From CAVSMC01 sp963798655 (lineage in GTDB: Bacteria > Pseudomonadota > Gammaproteobacteria > Burkholderiales > Casimicrobiaceae): 64,000 bases of DNA. Numbering within the stretch: position 1 is the stretch's first letter; each line of letters starts with the position of its first letter. The notes beneath the pieces are model-generated. The model ran no database searches. It worked only from the letters and a program-made list of their open reading frames with translations, and had not been told where the DNA came from. The translations under genes were made by a program, and so were the position numbers. The DNA lies in the NCBI GenBank assembly GCA_963798655.1, contig CAWCUH010000023.1, positions 62,001 to 126,000 of the forward strand, read 5' to 3'. This document shows, piece after piece, positions 52,537 through 60,874 of this stretch.

Positions 52537-54886
52537 CGCGCTGATGCCGCTCGCCCTGCTCGCGCTCGTTTGCGGCGGTGCCGACGCCCAGCCGGCGGAC
52601 GTGGTCGACAGCGCGCTTCGGCTTGCGCAAGCGAGCGCTTCGAGCGAGAACGACAGCGAGCTGCTGCTTGCGGTCGAGGTCAACGCACAGGCGTCGGCCG
52701 AATCGATCATCGTGCTGCGCCGCGCCGACGGCACGTTCTGGCTCCCGGCCGACTCGCTCGCGCGCTGGCGGTTGCGCGCGCCCGACGCGACGCCGCTGCG
52801 TCACGGCGGCGTCTCGTACTTCGCGCTCGCGTCGATCGCCGGCGCGCGCTATTCCTTTGACGCGGCATCGGCGACACTCGCGATCACCGCGGCGCCCGAA
52901 GCGTTCACGGGCACACAACTGTCGAGCGCGGCAGCGTCGTATCCGCCGCCGACGCTACCGTCGCCCGGCGGCTTCGTCAATTACGAATTGTTCGTCGCGC
53001 GCGCGAGCGGCGTCTCGACGGCCGCGGCGCAGCTCGAGGCGGGGCTGTTCTCGCGCTTCGGCGTCGTCACCTCGGGACTGCTTGCACAAAGCGTCGGCGG
53101 CATGCGCGATGCGGTCCGACTGGACACGACGTACACGCGTGACTTTCCGCAGAGGATGGAAACGCTTCGCGTCGGCGACACCATCACGTTTGCCGGTGCA
53201 TGGGGACGCGCCGTGCGCATCGGCGGCGTGCAGTACGGCACCAATTTCGCGACGCGGCCGGGCTTCGTCACGTTTCCGACGGTTGCAGCGAACGGCCAGG
53301 CCGCGCTGGCGTCCACCGTCGACGTGTTCGTCGACAACGCGCTCGTCGCGCATCGCGCGATCGCGCCGGGGCCGTTCGCGATCACGAACATTCCGACCGT
53401 CTCGGGCAGCGGCAACGTCCAACTCGTCGTTCGCGACCTTTTCGGCCGCGAGCAGCTGATCTCGCAGCCGTTCTACTCGACGGCGCAGCTGCTCGCGCCG
53501 GGTCTGTCGCAATACTCGGTCGAGGCCGGCTTCGAGCGGCGCAACTTCGGCGTCGACAGCGACGATTACGGCCCTGGCGTCGCAAGCGCGACGTATCGGC
53601 GCGGAATCACACCTCGTCTCACCGGCGAGGCTCGCGGCGAGGCGAGCAAGGGTGCCGCTGCCGTCGGCGCCGCGGCCGACTGGCTCGTCGACGACGTCGG
53701 TGTGCTGCACGGCGTGCTCGCGACGAGCCGCACTGCGCACGACGGCAACGGAACGCTCGCCGGCGCGGGCTTCGAGCGGCGCACCGCCGTGTGGACGCTC
53801 GCCGCGCAGATGCAATGGACGTCGCCGGCGTATCGCGCGGCCGGCGTCGGCGCCGACAGTCCGCTGCCGCGCTTGCAGGCGGCCGCGACGCTCGGCGCGC
53901 AGCTCGGACGCTACGGCAGCGCCGGTGTCACGTGGATCGAGCAAAGCTTCCGCGACGCCGACGACCTGCGGGTGCTCTCGCTCGGCTACACCGTGTCGCT
54001 CGGCTCGTTCGGGTTCCTCAACGTCGCCGCCGTGAAGACGTACGGCGCATCGGGCGACGTCGCGCTGACCGCGACGCTGACCGTTCCGCTGACGTCGCGC
54101 GATTGGGCGAGCGCGTCGCAGAACGTCGTGCGCGCAAGCCGCAACGGCAATCGCGACGACACGTCGGCGACGCTGCAGCGCAATCTGCCGGCCGGCGAGG
54201 GATTCGGCTATCGGCTCGTCGCGCGGTCGCCCTCCGAGCTCGCCGCCGACCTGAGCTACCAGAACGACGTCGGAACGTATGGGCTCGACGCGACGCGCGT
54301 CGATGGCGCGGTCGCCGTGCGCGCGAGCGTGGCCGGAGGCGTCGGCTTCATCGCAGCGCATGCGTTCGCGAGCCGCGCGATCACCGAGAGCTTCGGTGTC
54401 GTGCGCGTCGACGACTACGACGGCGTTGGCGTGATGCTCGACAACCAGCCGGTCGCGCGTACCGGCGCCGGCGGCTATGCGGTCGTGCCGCGTCTTCGCG
54501 CGTACGACGCGAACGCGATTTCCGTCGTCGAGCGCGACCTGCCGCTCGACGCGCAGGTCGACCGGCTTCGCGTCGAGGCGATCCCCTATTACCGCAGCGG
54601 CGTGCTGATCGAATTTCCGATCCGCCGCTCGCACGGCGCGACGTTTCGACTGCGTCTGGACGACGGCGGCGACATGCCGGCCGGCGCGCTCGTCGACGTG
54701 ATCGGCGGCGATGCCGCCTTTCCCGTCGCGCTCGGCGGCGAGGTCTACGTCACCGGCCTCAAGGCAAGCAACCGCTTGCGCGCGACGTGGAACGGCCGCT
54801 CCTGCGAGTTCGCGGCAGACCTCGCCGCCATGCATGATCCGCTGCCGGATCTCGGCGTGATCGCCTGCCGCGGCGTCGATCGATGA
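52496..54886 (+). CDS. Outer membrane usher protein
   Basis: The 796-aa product has a signal peptide (about residues 1-31). The usher layout follows: N-terminal periplasmic domain (about 50-150), beta-barrel with plug (GFVTFPTVAANGQAALASTVDVFVDNALVAHR in pieces, and ITNIPTVSGSGNVQLVVRDLFGREQLISQPFY near residues 290-330), and a C-terminal part with YDGVGVMLDNQPVARTGAGGYAVVPRL. It forms the outer-membrane pore for pilus assembly. The ATG at 52496 gives an n-region with Arg/Lys; an ATG at 52544 is a shorter option. Its stop overlaps the next start (ATGA). Confidence 0.9.
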   Translation: MRARSKRQSGSIASALMPLALLALVCGGADAQPADVVDSALRLAQASASSENDSELLLAVEVNAQASAESIIVLRRADGTFWLPADSLARWRLRAPDATPLRHGGVSYFALASIAGARYSFDAASATLAITAAPEAFTGTQLSSAAASYPPPTLPSPGGFVNYELFVARASGVSTAAAQLEAGLFSRFGVVTSGLLAQSVGGMRDAVRLDTTYTRDFPQRMETLRVGDTITFAGAWGRAVRIGGVQYGTNFATRPGFVTFPTVAANGQAALASTVDVFVDNALVAHRAIAPGPFAITNIPTVSGSGNVQLVVRDLFGREQLISQPFYSTAQLLAPGLSQYSVEAGFERRNFGVDSDDYGPGVASATYRRGITPRLTGEARGEASKGAAAVGAAADWLVDDVGVLHGVLATSRTAHDGNGTLAGAGFERRTAVWTLAAQMQWTSPAYRAAGVGADSPLPRLQAAATLGAQLGRYGSAGVTWIEQSFRDADDLRVLSLGYTVSLGSFGFLNVAAVKTYGASGDVALTATLTVPLTSRDWASASQNVVRASRNGNRDDTSATLQRNLPAGEGFGYRLVARSPSELAADLSYQNDVGTYGLDATRVDGAVAVRASVAGGVGFIAAHAFASRAITESFGVVRVDDYDGVGVMLDNQPVARTGAGGYAVVPRLRAYDANAISVVERDLPLDAQVDRLRVEAIPYYRSGVLIEFPIRRSHGATFRLRLDDGGDMPAGALVDVIGGDAAFPVALGGEVYVTGLKASNRLRATWNGRSCEFAADLAAMHDPLPDLGVIACRGVDR

Positions 54887-55375
54887 GCGCCGCTCCACGC
54901 ACTGCGACGACGATCGGCGCGATCGCGGCGCTCGCGTCGTCGCTCTGCGCAGCCGCGACGTGCAGCGTCGCGGTGCCGGCGATCAGCTTCGGTGCATACG
55001 ACGTGTTCGCGAGTGCGCCGTTGCGCTCGACGACGACGCTCAACGTCACGTGCGCGAAGAGCGCCGGCGATCCGTCGTCGGTTTCGGTCAGCTTCGCGAT
55101 CGCGTTCTCGGCGGGATCGAGCGCGAGCTACGCGCAGCGACGAGCTCGCAAGCGGTGCGAACCGACTCGACTACAACCTGTACACGAATTCGGCGCGCAC
55201 GCTGGTGTGGGGCGACGGAACCGGCGGATCGCAGCTCGTGAGCGGCGCCCAGAAACTGAGCAACGGCAATCCGCAGCGAACGAGCTCGTTCACCGTCTAC
55301 GGGCAGGTGCCGGCGCAGCAGAACGCCGCCGTCGGCAGCTACGCCGAGAGCTTGCTGGTGACGGTGAACTACTGA
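54883..55375 (+). pseudogene. Second spore coat U pilin gene, frameshifted
   Basis: Frame 1 starts at 54883 (ATGA overlap with the usher). It gives a signal peptide, ATCSVAVPAISFGAYDVFAS and SVSFAIAFSAGSSASYAQR. The expected continuation appears in frame 2 from about 55140: LASGANRLDYNLYTN, VWGDGTGG and the normal end AVGSYAESLLVTVNY at 55375. A one-base insertion or two-base deletion near 55135-55142 breaks the gene. Rejoined, it would be a normal SCPU tip or minor subunit. A sequencing error is possible; otherwise the pilus lacks this subunit. Confidence 0.8.
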
Positions 55376-55382
55376 ATGGACG

Positions 55383-56129
55383 CTACAGCGGCCGCACGAC
55401 GAGCGCGAGCGGCCACGGATAGACGCCCGGCGCAACATTCTTGTCGAGCATGAAGCGATACGTGATCTGCGCTTGCACGGCGGGGCCACGGCGACGGTCG
55501 ATCATCGTGCCTCCGTCGCGACCGATGTCGCCGCCCGCCGCTGCGCTCTGCACGCGTGCCGAGCGGAACATCGGCAGACGCGTGTAGAAATCGACGATAT
55601 AGCCGGCGCGGCTGTTCGTCTTCACCGTGAGCCTCGACGCCGACGGCGCATCGACGTAGCCGCGCTCGACGTCGGCCGGCGTCACCGCAAGCTGCTCTGC
55701 CTGGTAGTCGACGCTCGCCTCGACGCGAGGCGGCACGACGCAGCCGACGCCGAGCGACGCGCTGGCCGCATCGGCATGCGACTTGGCCGAGTACGCGGCG
55801 CCGGCGAGCAGCGCCGAGCACAGCGCCGCCGTGCGCAATTTGCGCAGGTTGCGCTGCAGCGCGAGCGCGGCGCGCAGTTGACGCGCGCGCATCGTACTCG
55901 AGCGCATCAACTCTTCGCCCAGACGACGGCCGGAGTGCCGCTGGCTCACGAGCGCGACGGCGAGGTCGTGACGCGAGATCACGCCGCACGCGACCAGCAG
56001 TTGGCCGAGCCGGGGCGGACGGTGCGCGTCCGCCCCGGTGGCGCAGGCCGGTTGCCCATGAGGTGCGGACACCCATCGCGCTGCCGTCGAGGACGAAGCT
56101 GGAACCCGGCGGCGTGAAAGAGTGCCCAC
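55383..56129 (-). CDS. Membrane protein with GspE_N-like region and pilin-like Ig domain
   Basis: The 248-aa leftward ORF stops 7 bases from the end of the pilin. About residues 40-95 resemble the N-terminal domain of type II secretion/type IV pilus ATPases (LGQLLVACGVISRHDLAVAL, GRRLGEEL). A hydrophobic segment follows (about 100-115), then a beta-rich domain with SRLTVKTNSRAGYIVDFY and ITYRFMLDKNVAPGVYPWPLALVVRPL near the C-terminus. The last domain is like proteins encoded by SCPU pilus operons in Burkholderiales as I remember them. Combining the two parts is odd. The start is uncertain; a GTG at 56072 is an option. Confidence 0.55.
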   Translation of the reverse strand: MGTLSRRRVPASSSTAARWVSAPHGQPACATGADAHRPPRLGQLLVACGVISRHDLAVALVSQRHSGRRLGEELMRSSTMRARQLRAALALQRNLRKLRTAALCSALLAGAAYSAKSHADAASASLGVGCVVPPRVEASVDYQAEQLAVTPADVERGYVDAPSASRLTVKTNSRAGYIVDFYTRLPMFRSARVQSAAAGGDIGRDGGTMIDRRRGPAVQAQITYRFMLDKNVAPGVYPWPLALVVRPL

Positions 56130-56227
56130 GCCGGTCTAAACGGCCGGAATTGGGCGATCTTGACCCCGCAATTCGGCGAATCGACGAACGGCGCCTCGTG
56201 CTCCGAGCCGCCGCCCGTGCCCGGATG

Positions 56228-56692
56228 CTAAGGGTTCCCGCGCCGGCGACGCACGGTCGGCTCGTTGCGCGCGCCGGACTGTTGCGTCGCCGCCATGACG
56301 GCGCGGCGGCGGCGGCGCGGGGCATCGGGCGCGAGTGCGCGCGGCGGCGGCCTGCGCGCGGTCTTGCCGCTCGGCTTGTGCTTCGTCGCGGCGCGCGCCG
56401 CCTTGGCGTCGTTAGCCGCCTCGGGCTTGCGGCGATACACGATCAGCAGCTTTCCCAGATGCTGGACGGGCGCCGCGCCGAGCTCGTCGCAGACACGCGC
56501 AAGCATCGCTTCGCGCGCGTTGCGATCGTCGACGTGCGCGCGGATCTTGATCAGCTCATGCGCGGCGAGCGCGACGTCGATCTCGTGCACGACGCTCGGG
56601 GTGAGACCGTGCGCTCCGATGCTCACCACCGGATGCAGCGGATGAGCGCGCGCCCTTAGCGAGCGCCGCTCGGTCGGTGAAAGCTCGATCAT
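56228..56692 (-). CDS. yhbY: YhbY family RNA-binding (CRM domain) protein
   Basis: The 154-aa protein has a CRM domain at residues about 3-95: LSPTERRSLRARAHPLHPVVSIGAHGLTPSVVHEIDVALAAHELIKIR in pieces, then VQHLGKLLIVYRR. A basic, low-complexity tail is rich in Arg, Ala and Pro. CRM proteins of this type associate with pre-50S ribosomal subunits. It is divergent from rlmE, another ribosome gene, which supports the assignment. Confidence 0.92.
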   Translation of the reverse strand: MIELSPTERRSLRARAHPLHPVVSIGAHGLTPSVVHEIDVALAAHELIKIRAHVDDRNAREAMLARVCDELGAAPVQHLGKLLIVYRRKPEAANDAKAARAATKHKPSGKTARRPPPRALAPDAPRRRRRAVMAATQQSGARNEPTVRRRRGNP

Positions 56693-56902
56693 CCCCGCAC
56701 CTGTCTGAAGCGCGCCGTTGCGCCAAGCGTCCCAGTGTAGCCGAACCTATAATGCGGCCATGGCCCGACACGTGCCGACGGCGGGTCGCCCCGTGATCCG
56801 GACGCTGCCCGTCATCGACGGCGCGGATCACGCCGATGCTTCGTTGCGCGCCGTATTCCCGCCGTCGATCGGCGGCTTCTTGCACGAGACCGCGGTGCGC
56901 CA

Positions 56903-57562
56903 ATGAAGCACGCGCTCAATCCGAAGAAGAAGAAGCATCGCTTTACCAAGGCGTGGATGCACGAGCACGTCACCGACCACTGGGTGACCGAGGCGCAGCG
57001 CCGCGGCTATCGGTCGCGGGCCGCGTTCAAGCTGATCGAGCTCGCCGACAAGGACGCGCTGCTTGTTCCCGGCATGAGCGTCGTCGATCTCGGCGCCGCG
57101 CCCGGAAGCTGGTCTCAAGTGCTGCACGAACGCCTCGGAGCGACGGCGACGATCATCGCCCTCGACGTCCTGCCGATGGATCCGATCGCCGGCGTGCGCT
57201 TCGTCGCCGCGGATTTGCGGACCGACGAGGGTCTCGCGGCGCTCGAGGCCGTGCTTGCCGGCTGCAAGGTCGACCTTGTCGTTTCGGACATGGCCCCCAA
57301 CCTTTCCGGTGTCGCGTCGGCCGACCAGGCGCGCGGCGTGCATCTCGCCGAACTCGCGCTCGAGTTTGCGGCGCGGTGGCTGCAACCGGGCGGCGGGTTC
57401 GTCGTCAAACTTTTCCAGGGAGAAGGGTTCGCGGAATTCCGCCAGTCGATGCAGCGCAGCTTCGATAAGGTTCATGTGCGCAAGCCCGCGGCGTCGCGCG
57501 ACCGCAGCCGCGAAGTTTTCCTCGTTGGAAAGGGCTTTCGAAACAATATCGTTGCCACCTAA
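56903..57562 (+). CDS. rlmE: 23S rRNA (uridine-2'-O-)-methyltransferase RlmE
   Basis: The 219-aa enzyme methylates U2552 of 23S rRNA. The SAM-binding site reads VVDLGAAPGSWSQVL (about residues 58-72). The catalytic K-D-K-E set is visible in RSRAAFKLIE, VVSDMAPNLSG, FVVKLFQGEGF and SREVFLVGKGF. Its N-terminus is basic. The start overlaps a 62-codon upstream ORF (ATGA), which I do not accept as a gene. Confidence 0.95.
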   Translation: MKHALNPKKKKHRFTKAWMHEHVTDHWVTEAQRRGYRSRAAFKLIELADKDALLVPGMSVVDLGAAPGSWSQVLHERLGATATIIALDVLPMDPIAGVRFVAADLRTDEGLAALEAVLAGCKVDLVVSDMAPNLSGVASADQARGVHLAELALEFAARWLQPGGGFVVKLFQGEGFAEFRQSMQRSFDKVHVRKPAASRDRSREVFLVGKGFRNNIVAT

Positions 57563-57746
57563 AACCTTACCTTTTGTCGGCTAATCCTCTGATCGTCGTC
57601 AAACGGCGACGAAGTTTCCACATGCAACTGGCCGCCACCGTCGTCGCCCGGTAGAATGCCAAGCTAACCGACGCGGCGTTTGCGCGTGCGACGGACGCAG
57701 TGAGGGAAAGCGGCCACCCGCTGACTACGGCCGCGAGGAGTGATTT

Positions 57747-59636
57747 TTGAACAACCTGTTGAAGAACATCGGCATCTGGCTCGTGATCGGGCTGGTGGTG
57801 CTCACCGTCGTCAAGCAGTTCGATTCGCGCCAGACGACGAAGAATTCGGTCGCCTATTCCGAGTTCATGGATCAGGCGAAGTCGGGCCGCGTCGAGTCGG
57901 CGACCGTCGAAGGCCGCACCATCAAGTGGGTGTCGAACGACAAGAAGACCTACGTCACGTACAGTCCCGGCGACATCTGGATGGTCGGCGACCTCGTCAA
58001 GTACGGCGTCAAGGTCGAGGCGAAGCCCGAAGAGGAGCAGAGCTTCCTCGCGCAGATCTTCATCTCGTGGTTCCCGATGCTGCTGCTGATCGGCGTCTGG
58101 ATCTTCTTCATGCGCCAGATGCAGGGCGGCGGCCGCGGTGGCGCGTTCAGCTTCGGCAAGAGCAAGGCGCGGATGCTGGACGAGTCGAACAACACGGTGA
58201 CGTTCGCCGATGTCGCCGGCTGCGACGAGGCGAAGGAGGAAGTCGGCGAGCTGGTCGAGTTCCTGCGCGATCCGTCGAAGTTCCAGAAGCTGGGCGGCCG
58301 CATTCCGCGCGGCGTGCTGATGGTCGGCTCGCCGGGCACCGGCAAGACGCTGCTCGCGAAGGCGATCGCCGGCGAGGCGAAGGTGCCGTTCTTCTCGATC
58401 TCGGGCTCCGATTTCGTCGAGATGTTCGTCGGCGTCGGTGCGGCGCGCGTGCGCGACATGTTCGAGCAGGCGAAGAAGAACGCGCCGTGCATCGTGTTCA
58501 TCGACGAAATCGACGCCGTCGGCCGCCAGCGCGGGGCAGGTCTCGGCGGCGGCAACGACGAGCGCGAGCAGACGCTGAACCAGCTGCTGGTCGAGATGGA
58601 CGGCTTCGAAGGCAATTCGGGCGTCATCGTGATCGCCGCAACGAACCGTCCCGACGTGCTCGACCCGGCGCTGATGCGGCCGGGCCGCTTCGACCGCCAG
58701 GTCGTCGTGCCGCTGCCCGACATCCGCGGCCGCGAGCAGATCCTGCTGGTGCACATGCGCAAGGTGCCGATGGCCTCCGACGTGAAGGCCGACATCATCG
58801 CGCGCGGCACGCCGGGATTCTCCGGCGCCGATCTCGCGAACCTCGTCAACGAGGCGGCGCTCTTCGCCGCGCGCAAGACCAAGCGCCTGGTCGACATGGA
58901 CGACTTCGAGATGGCGAAGGACAAGATCGTCATGGGCGCCGAGCGGCGCTCGATGGTGATGCCCGAGGAAGAGCGGCGCAACACCGCGTTCCACGAGTCC
59001 GGCCACGCCGTCGTCGCGAAGCTGCTGCCGAAGACCGACCCGGTGCACAAGGTGACGATCATCCCGCGCGGCCGCGCGCTCGGCGTCACCATGCAGCTGC
59101 CGGAGACGGATCGCTACAGCATGGACCGCGACCGGATGCTGTCGATCATCTCGGTCCTGTTCGGCGGCCGCATCGCCGAAGAGCTCTTCATGAACCAGAT
59201 GACGACGGGCGCTTCCAACGACTTCGAGCGCGCGACGCACATGGCGCGCGAGATGGTCACGCGCTACGGCATGTCGGACGCGTTGGGCCCGATGGTGTAC
59301 GGCGAGAACGAGGGCGAGGTGTTCCTCGGCCGCTCGATCACGCGCACGGTGAACATGTCGGAAGAGACGATGCGCAAGGTCGATTCCGAGATCCGCAAGA
59401 TCATCGACTCGCAGTACGCGGTCGCGCGGAAGCTGATCGAGGACAATCGCGACAAGGTCGAGGCGATGGCGAAGGCGCTGCTCGAGATGGAAACGATCGA
59501 CGCCGACCAGATCAACGACATCATGGGCGGAAATCCGCCGCGTCCGCCGAAGCCGACGACGACACCCGCGGGAGCGCCGGCGGTGCCGGGCGCGCCGGCC
59601 GGTCCTGACCCGGCGCCGAGCACCAATCCGGTGTAA
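57747..59636 (+). CDS. ftsH: ATP-dependent zinc metalloprotease FtsH
   Basis: The 629-aa membrane-bound AAA+ protease has an N-terminal transmembrane helix (about residues 5-22), a periplasmic part, a second helix (about 105-125), and the AAA domain with Walker A GSPGTGKT (194-201), Walker B IVFIDEIDAVG and SRH-like region RPGRFDRQVVV. The zinc site is HESGH (416-420), with a third acidic ligand further on. It degrades unneeded membrane and regulatory proteins. The start is TTG at 57747, preceded by GAGGAG. The Pro/Ala/Gly-rich tail (about 600-629) is low complexity. Confidence 0.97.
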   Translation: MNNLLKNIGIWLVIGLVVLTVVKQFDSRQTTKNSVAYSEFMDQAKSGRVESATVEGRTIKWVSNDKKTYVTYSPGDIWMVGDLVKYGVKVEAKPEEEQSFLAQIFISWFPMLLLIGVWIFFMRQMQGGGRGGAFSFGKSKARMLDESNNTVTFADVAGCDEAKEEVGELVEFLRDPSKFQKLGGRIPRGVLMVGSPGTGKTLLAKAIAGEAKVPFFSISGSDFVEMFVGVGAARVRDMFEQAKKNAPCIVFIDEIDAVGRQRGAGLGGGNDEREQTLNQLLVEMDGFEGNSGVIVIAATNRPDVLDPALMRPGRFDRQVVVPLPDIRGREQILLVHMRKVPMASDVKADIIARGTPGFSGADLANLVNEAALFAARKTKRLVDMDDFEMAKDKIVMGAERRSMVMPEEERRNTAFHESGHAVVAKLLPKTDPVHKVTIIPRGRALGVTMQLPETDRYSMDRDRMLSIISVLFGGRIAEELFMNQMTTGASNDFERATHMAREMVTRYGMSDALGPMVYGENEGEVFLGRSITRTVNMSEETMRKVDSEIRKIIDSQYAVARKLIEDNRDKVEAMAKALLEMETIDADQINDIMGGNPPRPPKPTTTPAGAPAVPGAPAGPDPAPSTNPV

Positions 59637-59659
59637 CGCGGCTACGCGATGAGCGAGCG

Positions 59660-59690
59660 AAGGGCGTGCGAGAGTGCACGCCCTTTGTCT
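59660..59690 (+). terminator. Terminator after ftsH
   Basis: A perfect 10-bp stem (59660-59669 with 59676-59685, loop GAGAGT) is followed by TTTGTCTT, 24 bases past the ftsH stop. It fits an intrinsic terminator. Confidence 0.75.
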
Positions 59691-59755
59691 TCACGCGCGA
59701 TCCTCGTGTTCGCTTCGGCGCGATGCCTCGTAGTCGCTTAGGGCGCCGCAATCGT

Positions 59756-59962
59756 GCCGGCCTACGGGTTGCCCGGTGCGGTGGGCGGGCGTCGACCCAC
59801 CGACGCCTCGCCGCCGCACCACCCGTGACGGCCGGCGCGGCTTATGCGCTCCCGCGAGGCATGCGCGCCTCGCTCGCGCGCGGCATTGGCACGCTGTCGA
59901 CGGCGGGTGCGGTGGCGAATGCCTGGCTGCGACGCCTAAGCGAAGGACAGGCATTCGCCACC
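59756..59962. repeat. Structured repeat region between ftsH and folP
   Basis: The 343-base gap 59637-59979 has no supported gene. It holds an ~81-base imperfect inverted repeat (59756-59836; inner perfect 7-bp stem 59788-59794/59801-59807) and a separate perfect 15-base inverted repeat (59911-59925 and 59948-59962, 22-base spacer). A 105-codon ORF through it (59666-59983) is arginine/alanine-rich without family likeness. This may be a dispersed intergenic repeat element or RNA. Confidence 0.55.
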
Positions 59963-59979
59963 GACGCGCGAGCGACAGC

Positions 59980-60819
59980 GTGAGCCAACATCGCACCTGG
60001 CACTGCGGCCGCCACGCGCTCGACCTTTCGCAGCCGCGCGTGATGGGCATCGTCAACGTGACGCCGGATTCGTTCGCCGACGGCGGCCGGTATGCGAAGC
60101 CGGAAGAGGCGATCGCGCACGCGAAGCGGCTGATCGATGACGGCGCCGACATCGTCGACGTTGGCGGCGAATCGACGCGACCCGGCGCGCAGCCGGTCAC
60201 CGTTGCCGACGAGATCGCACGGGTTCTCCCCGTCGTCTCGGCGCTCGCGCGCGACGGGGCTGTCGTATCGGTCGACACGCGCAGCGCCGAGGTGATGCGG
60301 GCAGCGATCGGCGAAGGCGCATCGATCGTGAACGACGTCGAGGCGCTGCGCGCCGACGGCGCGCTCGACGCCTGCGTTGCAAGCGACGTCGGCGTCGTGC
60401 TGATGCACATGCGCGGCGAGCCGTCGACGATGCAGGCCGCGCCCGCGTACGACGACGTCGTGGCCGAGGTGCGTGCGTTTCTGCAGGCGCGCACGCGGGC
60501 CTGCGTCGCCGCCGGCATCGCGCGCGAGCGCATCGTCGTCGACCCGGGGTTCGGCTTCGGCAAGACGGCTGCGCACAACCTGACGTTGCTGCGCGCGTTG
60601 CCGGACATCGCGCGCGACGGTTCGCCGGTCCTCGTGGGGCTGTCGCGCAAGGTGACGCTCGGCGTGCTGACCGGCCGCGGCGTCGACGAGCGTGTCGCGG
60701 CGAGCATCGCGGCGGCACTGTGCGCGCTCGCTCGCGGTGCCCGCATCGTGCGCGTCCACGACGTTCGCGAGACCGTCGACGCACTCGCCGTCTGGCAGGC
60801 GGTCGAGCGGTCGGCGTGA
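59980..60819 (+). CDS. folP: Dihydropteroate synthase
   Basis: The 279-aa TIM-barrel enzyme joins p-aminobenzoate to dihydropterin pyrophosphate in folate synthesis and is the sulfonamide target. It shows MGIVNVTPDSFADGG (about residues 21-35), VDVGGESTRPGA, SVDTRSAEV, the IVNDVEALR and LMHMRGEP segments, and DPGFGFGKTAAHNL. The start is GTG at 59980, which gives the normal length; the longer frame is unsupported. It precedes glmM by 55 bases, a conserved order after ftsH. Confidence 0.95.
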   Translation: MSQHRTWHCGRHALDLSQPRVMGIVNVTPDSFADGGRYAKPEEAIAHAKRLIDDGADIVDVGGESTRPGAQPVTVADEIARVLPVVSALARDGAVVSVDTRSAEVMRAAIGEGASIVNDVEALRADGALDACVASDVGVVLMHMRGEPSTMQAAPAYDDVVAEVRAFLQARTRACVAAGIARERIVVDPGFGFGKTAAHNLTLLRALPDIARDGSPVLVGLSRKVTLGVLTGRGVDERVAASIAAALCALARGARIVRVHDVRETVDALAVWQAVERSA

Positions 60820-60874
60820 TCGCGTCACGCAGCCGATTTACAATACGCGTTTGGCATAAAAGAGCGAGGTTGCC

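Noticed and set aside
56718..56906. 62-codon ORF ending in an ATGA overlap with rlmE
   Set aside because: No similarity, no signal and no clear ribosome binding site; likely the rlmE leader.
59666..59983. 105-codon ORF ending in a GTGA overlap with folP
   Set aside because: Runs through inverted repeats, has arginine/alanine-biased composition and no family likeness.
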